Part shown: piece after piece, positions 6,728 through 11,179 of the stretch
Numbering within the stretch: the first letter of the stretch is position 1
How the letters are laid out: every line of letters starts with the position of its first letter
NCBI GenBank assembly: GCA_004525055.1
Contig: SPDF01000029.1
Span: forward strand, 1-11,179
DNA length: 11,179 bases
Origin: Gemmatimonadales bacterium
Lineage (GTDB): Bacteria; Gemmatimonadota; Gemmatimonadetes; Gemmatimonadales; GWC2-71-9
Reading direction: 5' to 3'
The notes under the pieces: generated by a model
Seen by the model: the letters and a program-made list of their open reading frames with translations, nothing else
What the model was told of the DNA's origin: nothing
Databases searched by the model: none
Program-made: the position numbers and the translations under genes

Positions 6728-8020
6728 GTGACCACTCGCCGCTCCTTTCTCGGGTTCCTGTCGCTCCCGCTCGCCGCCTCGCTGACCCTTCCGAAGCTCG
6801 GATCCCCGCACCCGGCCGAGGGGCGGCCGTTGATGCCCGCTGATCTTATTGGGCTGGACGACGAGGCCTATTGGCGCGCGCTCCGCACCCAGTTCACCAT
6901 CCCGCCGGACGAGGCCTTCTTCAACACCGCCACTCTGGGGTCGAGTCCCCGTGCCGTCCAGGAGAAGGTCATCGCGAGCATCCAGCACGTCAATCGCGAC
7001 ATCGCCGAGTGGGACTACAAGGCGGATCACGAGAACTACTTCACGGGATACTACCCCGAGATTCCCAGCCGTGACAAAGTGGCCACCACGCTCAACTGCG
7101 CCGGGCGCGATGTGGCCCTGACCATGAACGCCACCTTCGGGATGAACTTCGTGGCCAACGGACTCGACCTGAAGCCGGGCGACGAAGTCGTCGTCACGGA
7201 CCAGGCGCATGCTGGGGGGCGGATGGGATACGACCTGCGCGCCAAGCGCGATGGCATCGTGGTGAAGGTGATCACCGTGCCCAATCCCCCGGAATCCCCT
7301 GATCAGCTGATCCAGCTCTACCTCGATGCTACGACGCCGCGCACCCGGGTCTGGGCCATTCCGCACATCTCGAGTTCCCGCGCCATTCGATATCCTGTCG
7401 CCCAGCTGAGTGCGCTGGCGAGGGACCGCGACATCTGGAGCGTCGTGGACGGGGCACAGTCGCTTGGGCACATCGCCATCGATGTGCAGGCGTTGGGTTG
7501 TGACGCCTTCTTCGCGTCGCCGCACAAGTGGATGCTCGGTCCGAAGGGCACCGGCCTCCTCTACGTACGGCCCGAGCGCCAGAAGGAGCTCTGGAGCACT
7601 CTCGCCTCCGGCGCCTGGGACAACCAGGAGGATCCGATGTTCCGGCTGATGCAGTACGGCACCGGGAACCTGAGCCTCCTCCTCGGTCTGGGCGTTGCGG
7701 TGGACTTCCACAACCAGATCGGATCGACGCGCATCGAGGAGCGGGACTTTGCCCTGGCCAATCGGCTCCGGGCCGGCCTGGCCAGCGTCCCCGGAACAAC
7801 GATCATCTCGCCGACGCACCCTGAGCTCACCTGCGCCACGACGGTCTATGGGCTGAAGAACAAGACCGGCGGCGAGATCCAGGACTATCTCTGGGAACGC
7901 GGTAAGGTGCGGGTTCGCAGCATGGGCGACCCGGTCGGAGTCCGGCACGCCTGCCACATCTACAATTCGCCCGACGAGGTGGACAAGGCGTTGGCGCTGT
8001 TGAAGGAAATGACGGGGTAG
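6728..8020 (+). CDS. Tat-exported class V aminotransferase (isopenicillin N epimerase-like)
   Basis: This fold-type I PLP enzyme is of the class V aminotransferase/CefD-like group, which includes epimerases, desulfurases and lyases; the substrate is not predictable. It has 430 residues from GTG 6728. The N-terminus TTRRSFLGFLSLPLA is a twin-arginine signal, so the protein is probably folded with PLP in the cytoplasm and then exported by Tat. The GTG start is favoured because it keeps this signal; the next Met (36) would lose it. Catalytic features are K267 in SPHKWMLGPKGTG (Schiff base), H266, and D241 and Q244 in VDGAQSLGHIAID. The C-terminal small domain ends with the family-typical RHACHIYNSPDEVDKALALL. 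It is divergent from the dipeptidase gene, and no intrinsic terminator is seen before that at 8125. Confidence 0.88.
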   Translation: MTTRRSFLGFLSLPLAASLTLPKLGSPHPAEGRPLMPADLIGLDDEAYWRALRTQFTIPPDEAFFNTATLGSSPRAVQEKVIASIQHVNRDIAEWDYKADHENYFTGYYPEIPSRDKVATTLNCAGRDVALTMNATFGMNFVANGLDLKPGDEVVVTDQAHAGGRMGYDLRAKRDGIVVKVITVPNPPESPDQLIQLYLDATTPRTRVWAIPHISSSRAIRYPVAQLSALARDRDIWSVVDGAQSLGHIAIDVQALGCDAFFASPHKWMLGPKGTGLLYVRPERQKELWSTLASGAWDNQEDPMFRLMQYGTGNLSLLLGLGVAVDFHNQIGSTRIEERDFALANRLRAGLASVPGTTIISPTHPELTCATTVYGLKNKTGGEIQDYLWERGKVRVRSMGDPVGVRHACHIYNSPDEVDKALALLKEMTG

Positions 8021-8124
8021 GCGGGGCAGCGGGGGAGAAGCGTAACTGCTTGTCACCATTAGAATTGCGCCCCACCTGTCCAAAAGAGCCCGAGTATCGC
8101 ATCTTTGAGACTAGAAACCTGCAA

Positions 8125-8167
8125 GTGCCCGATGAGAGAATCCTTCTCTCGGGCACGTCCTTTTTTT
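8125..8167 (+). terminator. Strong intrinsic terminator in the greA leader, candidate attenuator
   Basis: GTGCCC (8125-8130) pairs with GGGCAC (8151-8156), and GAGAGAA (8134-8140) with TTCTCTC (8144-8150). Together they give a 13-bp stem with a GAT bulge (8131-8133) and a TCC loop. Four nucleotides later comes a run of seven T (8161-8167). This is a textbook Rho-independent terminator for plus-strand transcription. It lies 105 nt after the aminotransferase stop and ends 13 nt before the greA ATG at 8181, so it may end the former and also attenuate the latter. Confidence 0.85.
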
Positions 8168-8180
8168 GTTGGAACCGCTC

Positions 8181-8648
8181 ATGATCACGGAAATGCGCGA
8201 AAAGCTCGGGCGGGAAATCGAAGCCCTTTCCCATGAGCTCACGATCACGCTCCCTCAGGCCATTGCGGTGGCCGTCGAGATGGGTGACCTGAAGGAGAAT
8301 TCCGAATACAAGGCCGCCCTTGAGCGGCAGCAGTTCGTGCAGGCGCGCCTTGGCCAATTGCACCACCGGCTGAGCCAGTTGTCCGATCTGGCCAACACCG
8401 AGACACCCACCGACCGGGTAGGTCTCGGGTCCCGGGTGACGGTCCTCGACCTCGATAGCAAAGAAACGGATATCTATACGCTGGTCCTTGCCGAGATGAT
8501 GGACGTGGAGGACGGGCACGTCTCGTTTGCCTCGCCGCTGGGGCGGGCGCTGGTGGACCGGCGGGTCGGTGACGAAGTGGAGCTCCGCCTCCCCCGGATG
8601 ACGCGACGACTCCGCGTCACGGAGCTGGTGACGGCTCACGAGGCGTAG
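8181..8648 (+). CDS. greA: Transcription cleavage factor, GreA/GreB family
   Basis: GreA inserts its coiled coil into the RNA polymerase secondary channel and stimulates cleavage of backtracked RNA. The protein has 155 residues, near the usual length of about 158. The N-terminal coiled coil (about 1-75) carries the tip motif GDLKENSEYKAAL with the catalytic acidic residues D36 and E39, so cleavage activity is expected. The C-terminal FKBP-like domain shows GSRVTVLD and VSFASPLGRALVDRRVGDEVELRLP. ATG 8181 follows GGAA by 6 nt. A TTG at 8166 lies in the terminator U tract and is rejected. The gene opens a closely spaced run of plus-strand genes; the next start is 19 bp after its stop. Its leader holds a strong terminator. 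Confidence 0.93.
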   Translation: MITEMREKLGREIEALSHELTITLPQAIAVAVEMGDLKENSEYKAALERQQFVQARLGQLHHRLSQLSDLANTETPTDRVGLGSRVTVLDLDSKETDIYTLVLAEMMDVEDGHVSFASPLGRALVDRRVGDEVELRLPRMTRRLRVTELVTAHEA

Positions 8649-8667
8649 TTTGCTCCCTGGAGTGACC

Positions 8668-9039
8668 ATGGAATTCCCCAAGAAGCAACTGCTGGTCGTC
8701 GGCGACCGGGTGCTGATCACGCCCGAGGAGGGGGAGGAGCGCACCCGGGTCGGACTCTACCTCCCGGCGTCGGCCATGGAAGGGCAACCGGTACAGGCGG
8801 GGCTGATCGTGGCGACGGGTCCCGGCGAACCGATGCCGGATTTCAGTTCGCTCGACGAGGAACCGTGGAAGACCTCGAAACGAGAGCAGACGCGACACCG
8901 GCCGATGCAGGCGCGGATCGGCGACACGGCCATCTTCTTCCGCAAGGCCGCGGTCGAGATCACCTTCGAAGGGCGGAAGTACCTGGTCGTCCCCCTCGCG
9001 GCGATCCTCGTGCTGGTGCGCGAGGATCTCACCACCTAG
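8668..9039 (+). CDS. GroES (Cpn10)-like protein with an insertion
   Basis: This 123-residue protein has a chaperonin-10 fold signature. The start QLLVVGDRVLITPEE matches the GroES N-terminal strand. A mobile-loop-like stretch with GLYLP (29-33) follows, then VQAGLIVATGPGEPMPD, and the C-terminal block IGDTAIFFRKAAVEITFEG...YLVVPLAAILVLV corresponds to GroES VGDIVIF...EVLIMSESDILAIV. About 20-25 residues (58-80, containing EEPWK and RPMQA) are added where GroES has its short roof loop, making it longer than the usual 95-100. No groEL follows, so it is probably a paralogue rather than the main co-chaperonin. From memory, Bacteroidota have a similar EPWK-bearing family; I cannot check this. ATG 8668 follows GGAG by 5 nt. 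Confidence 0.75.
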   Translation: MEFPKKQLLVVGDRVLITPEEGEERTRVGLYLPASAMEGQPVQAGLIVATGPGEPMPDFSSLDEEPWKTSKREQTRHRPMQARIGDTAIFFRKAAVEITFEGRKYLVVPLAAILVLVREDLTT

Positions 9040-9049
9040 CGGCGCGGTG

Positions 9050-9421
9050 ATGCCCGACACCCCAGGTCGTGCGTTGGTCCGACTCGCAGCGGTCGCCGCG
9101 GCACTCTCGCTCGCCGTGGCAGTGGCCGGGTTTCGCGGTGTGATTCCGGAAGAATTCGCCCTCCTCGGACTCGCGCTGTTCGTCGCATTCCTCGTCCTGA
9201 TCGCCCTGCTCGCCTGGCAGACGCACCAGAAGATTCTGGCGCAACGAGACCGGGTGGAGCGCGGGCAGATGATCGTCATCCTGGCCGCCCGGCTCCGGGA
9301 CCAAGAGACCGCCACGCTGGAGCAAATGGCCCGGCGGGGGGGCCCGGCAGGTGAAGCGGCGGCGCTCATTCTTCAGGGGAGGGTGGAGCACCTGCGGAGC
9401 ACGTCCGAGCCCACGGCCTGA
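9050..9421 (+). CDS. Small membrane protein of unknown function
   Basis: I do not recognise this 123-residue protein. It has two hydrophobic segments, at about 9-28 and 37-57, separated by the short loop FRGVIPEEF. A charged, probably helical C-terminal region (about 58-115, QTHQKILAQRDRVERGQMIV...) lies most likely in the cytoplasm, consistent with a coiled coil or a membrane-anchored adaptor. GTG at 9047 and ATG at 9050 are adjacent possible starts; the ATG is chosen. It begins 10 bp after the GroES-like gene and 38 bp before the next gene, so it is probably co-transcribed. No catalytic motif is visible. Frame, codon use and tight packing support it as a real gene. Confidence 0.65.
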   Translation: MPDTPGRALVRLAAVAAALSLAVAVAGFRGVIPEEFALLGLALFVAFLVLIALLAWQTHQKILAQRDRVERGQMIVILAARLRDQETATLEQMARRGGPAGEAAALILQGRVEHLRSTSEPTA

Positions 9422-9459
9422 ACACCAGTCGACGTCCGCACCTTCTTCACTGGACCACC

Positions 9460-9990
9460 ATGTGCTTCTTCCTCTATGTCGCGAGCCCTCTCACCCTCAG
9501 TGAGGTGCGCTCGATGCTCCCTGCTGGGCTGACGGCCGATCTGCTGCCGCCGGCCGAACAAGGGGAGCTACGCGCCCTCCACCCCGACGCGCAGACCATC
9601 GCCAGGGTGCTGCTGGGTGGCTGCTCCTGCGGCCTGGTGACGGAGCGAAAGACGCCCGCGAGTGAGGACGAGGCGCGGCTGCGCGTGCGGTATCGGGAGC
9701 TGGGGTACAGCCGGGACCAGGTGGTCCGCGCCCTGAGCGTGCACCGCCGAGCGCTCGAGCTGCGGGCACAACCGGCCGGGCACTGGCCAAAGGCATTCGC
9801 GGGATTTGTCGCCGAGCACGCGCGAAATGCCGGGCCCACACTCTACTACCTGCAGTTCGGTCACGATGGCCTCCAGCACGTCGCTGGTGGCGCACCTCGG
9901 CCGATCCTCACCGCGGATGTCCGTGCGTTCCCCGGCGTCTGGCTCCCGGAGGATGCACCTACCCTCGTGGTGCGGGACGAGGGGGCGTGA
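9460..9990 (+). CDS. Unknown protein starting Met-Cys, with a GGCSCG motif
   Basis: This is a soluble-looking protein of 176 residues that I cannot place in a family. It begins MCFFLYVASPLTLSEVRSML, with no signal peptide. Met removal would expose an N-terminal Cys. A second cysteine cluster GGCSCGLV (C55, C57) follows a possible strand-helix region. The middle (about 70-120) is rich in Arg and predicted helix. Later come LYYLQFGHDGLQHV (about 128-141) and a C-terminal region around RAFPGVWLPEDAPTLVV. The cysteines could bind a metal or take part in redox chemistry, but this is guesswork. The ATG follows TGGA by 5 nt. The stop overlaps the start of the DUF983 gene (GTGA), suggesting coupled translation. 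Confidence 0.65.
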   Translation: MCFFLYVASPLTLSEVRSMLPAGLTADLLPPAEQGELRALHPDAQTIARVLLGGCSCGLVTERKTPASEDEARLRVRYRELGYSRDQVVRALSVHRRALELRAQPAGHWPKAFAGFVAEHARNAGPTLYYLQFGHDGLQHVAGGAPRPILTADVRAFPGVWLPEDAPTLVVRDEGA

Positions 9991-10391
9991 AGGCCTGGCA
10001 CATGTTCGGGCGGGCGCTTCGACTCCGGTGCCCCGCCTGCGGCGGCGGGCCGGTTCTCCTCTCATGGTTCCTGCTGGCGCCGAGCTGCCCTGCCTGCGGA
10101 TTGCGGTTCGAGCGCGGGGAAGAGGGATACTGGGTCGGCTCGTATATGTTCAATATCGTGGTATCGGAACTGTGCTTTGCCGCGGCGGCGATCGCTGTGG
10201 TCGTCGCGACCTGGCCGACGCCCCCCTGGACGCTGATCACGGTCGGTGGCGTCATCATGATGCTCCTGATCCCGTTCGTGTTTCTTCCGTTTTCCAAGAT
10301 GCTCTTCCTGGCGTTTGATTTGTGCTTTCGTCCCCCGGTGGACGCGGATTTCGCCGCGCCATTGGAGCCCGCCGCGGGCCGGCGGGCGTGA
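9987..10391 (+). CDS. DUF983-family zinc-ribbon membrane protein
   Basis: DUF983 proteins are small membrane proteins of unknown role, often found near cytochrome oxidase genes in Alphaproteobacteria. This one has 134 residues from GTG 9987. Two CPACG motifs (C15/C18 and C34/C37) form a likely zinc ribbon facing the cytoplasm, framed by the family-typical LRCPACGGGPVL and SCPACGLRFERGEEGYWVG. Two transmembrane segments follow (about 52-71 and 79-106), and a short Pro/Ala-rich tail ends the protein. The start overlaps the previous stop as GTGA, and a purine-rich GAGGGGG precedes it, so coupled translation is likely. The next gene starts 20 bp downstream. An oxidase operon is in this window but on the other strand and about 6 kb away. 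Confidence 0.75.
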   Translation: MKAWHMFGRALRLRCPACGGGPVLLSWFLLAPSCPACGLRFERGEEGYWVGSYMFNIVVSELCFAAAAIAVVVATWPTPPWTLITVGGVIMMLLIPFVFLPFSKMLFLAFDLCFRPPVDADFAAPLEPAAGRRA

Positions 10392-10411
10392 CCCACCGCC
10401 CCGGAGTCACG

Positions 10412-11179
10412 ATGCGACTGTTCCCGTTCGCCCTCGGCACAGTATCCAGCCTCGTTGCGGCCTGCTCCCCCTCGGTTCCTGAATATGCAAGCCCTGCCGG
10501 CATGCCCCTGCCGGTGCTGACCACACAGACCGTGGCCACTCGCCAACTCCTGCAGGCGGTGAGTGTCGTCAGCGATGACGTGGTCTGGGTCAGCGGGCAC
10601 GGCGGGACCTGGGCCCGGACGGAGGACGGCGGCACCACCTGGACCGCCGGTGTCGTGCGCGGAGCCGACTCACTCCAGTTCCGGGACCTGCACGCGCTCG
10701 ATGCGAAGCGGATCTGGCTCATGAGTGCCGGCACTGGCGTGGCCTCCCAGATCTGGTATTCGGGCGACGGCGGGAAGAACTGGACGCAGCAATTCCGGAA
10801 CGGAAGTTCGAAGGCGTTCTACGACTGCATGGGCTTCTGGGACGAGAAGCACGGCATCGCCCTGAGCGATGGCGTGGATGGCATCTTCCCGGTGCTCGCC
10901 ACCCGCAACGGCAAGAGCTGGATTCTCCTCTCGGAGGCGGCCAGCCCCGCCGCACGGCCAGGGGAGGGCTCGTTCGCGGCGAGCGGCACTTGCCTCGCGA
11001 CCCGCGGAGACCAGCTCGCCTGGTTCGGCACCGGCGCCGCGGTCGAGGGGTATGCGCGGGTGCTGCGCACCACGGATGAGGGGCGGAGCTGGCGGAGCTC
11101 CGACACGCCAATCGCAAGCAGCGCATCGTCCGGCATTGCGACGGTCGCGTTTCGTGACGATCTGCACGGGGTGGCCATG
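10412..11179 (+). CDS. Ycf48/Asp-box repeat lipoprotein, C-terminus cut by window edge
   Basis: The frame is open for 256 codons from ATG 10412 to the window edge, with no stop. The N-terminus is a lipoprotein signal ending VAAC (C18). The rest looks like a beta-propeller of the Ycf48/BNR (Asp-box) type, with repeats of the form S/T-x-D-x-G-x-x-W at TEDGGTTW, SGDGGKNW, TRNGKSW and TTDEGRSW. In cyanobacteria Ycf48 helps assemble photosystem II, but bacterial relatives with this repeat are common in non-photosynthetic lineages and their role is mostly unknown. A GGAG site lies 5 nt before the ATG. It is the last gene of the plus-strand run, 20 bp after the DUF983 gene. The protein probably sits on the outer or inner membrane facing the periplasm. 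Confidence 0.8.
   Translation, partial: MRLFPFALGTVSSLVAACSPSVPEYASPAGMPLPVLTTQTVATRQLLQAVSVVSDDVVWVSGHGGTWARTEDGGTTWTAGVVRGADSLQFRDLHALDAKRIWLMSAGTGVASQIWYSGDGGKNWTQQFRNGSSKAFYDCMGFWDEKHGIALSDGVDGIFPVLATRNGKSWILLSEAASPAARPGEGSFAASGTCLATRGDQLAWFGTGAAVEGYARVLRTTDEGRSWRSSDTPIASSASSGIATVAFRDDLHGVAM

Noticed and set aside
6629..8083. A 485-codon N-terminal extension of the VanX-like protein
   Set aside because: The extension is wholly antisense to the aminotransferase gene and shows no domain. A signal peptide begins exactly at ATG 6628.
8166..8180. TTG start for greA five codons upstream
   Set aside because: The codon lies within the terminator T run and has no ribosome site. ATG 8181 fits both GGAA spacing and family length.
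8581..8626. Long hairpin near the 3' end of greA (AGCTCCG and TGACGCG against a continuous 14-nt arm)
   Set aside because: The pairing is perfect but interrupted by an 11-nt bulge, lies in coding sequence, and has no U tract. Chance pairing in GC-rich DNA is a sufficient explanation.
1..11179. CRISPR array, insertion sequence, prophage, tRNA or rRNA
   Set aside because: No spaced direct repeats, transposase or integrase frames, or cloverleaf or rRNA-like sequences were seen on either strand.

Overview
The window is GC-rich, gene-dense bacterial chromosome. The genes are of ordinary housekeeping type, with no mobile element, CRISPR array, tRNA or rRNA visible. The combination suggests a Gemmatimonadota-like or otherwise distant Gram-negative aerobe: a caa3-type oxidase with a cytochrome c-fused subunit II, many exported or lipoprotein enzymes, a Tat-exported isopenicillin-N-epimerase-like aminotransferase, and a GroES-like protein with an insertion. 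This is inference from gene content and composition only; Acidobacteriota or other high-GC lineages are not excluded.

Region 1 (1-3911, minus strand) is the operon ctaC-ctaD-ctaE-ctaF for a caa3-type haem-copper cytochrome c oxidase, read leftward. All the CuA, CuB, haem and proton-channel residues I looked for are present. Subunit II is a lipoprotein carrying its own haem c domain. ctaF runs off the left edge. A near-consensus sigma-70 promoter (TTGACG, 17 nt, TAAAAT) lies just upstream of ctaC.

Region 2 (4112-6628) holds a DinB-family metalloenzyme (plus strand) converging on a minus-strand pair, vanX-like DD-dipeptidase then Xaa-Pro aminopeptidase. The pair overlaps by ATGA, and both products look exported, suggesting periplasmic peptide breakdown. 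The two converging genes stop 4 bp apart inside a perfect palindrome that probably terminates transcription in both directions.

Region 3 (6728-8020, plus) is a Tat-exported PLP-dependent class V aminotransferase, divergent from the dipeptidase across 99 bp.

Region 4 (8021-11179, plus) is a closely spaced string: greA, a GroES-like protein, a small two-helix membrane protein, an unknown protein starting Met-Cys, a DUF983 zinc-ribbon membrane protein, and a Ycf48/Asp-box-type lipoprotein cut by the right edge. A strong intrinsic terminator ends only 13 nt before the greA start codon. There is almost no room for a promoter after it, so greA, and perhaps the whole string, is probably expressed by read-through of an attenuator. 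This is the most interesting regulatory feature here. I found no clearly new multi-gene system.
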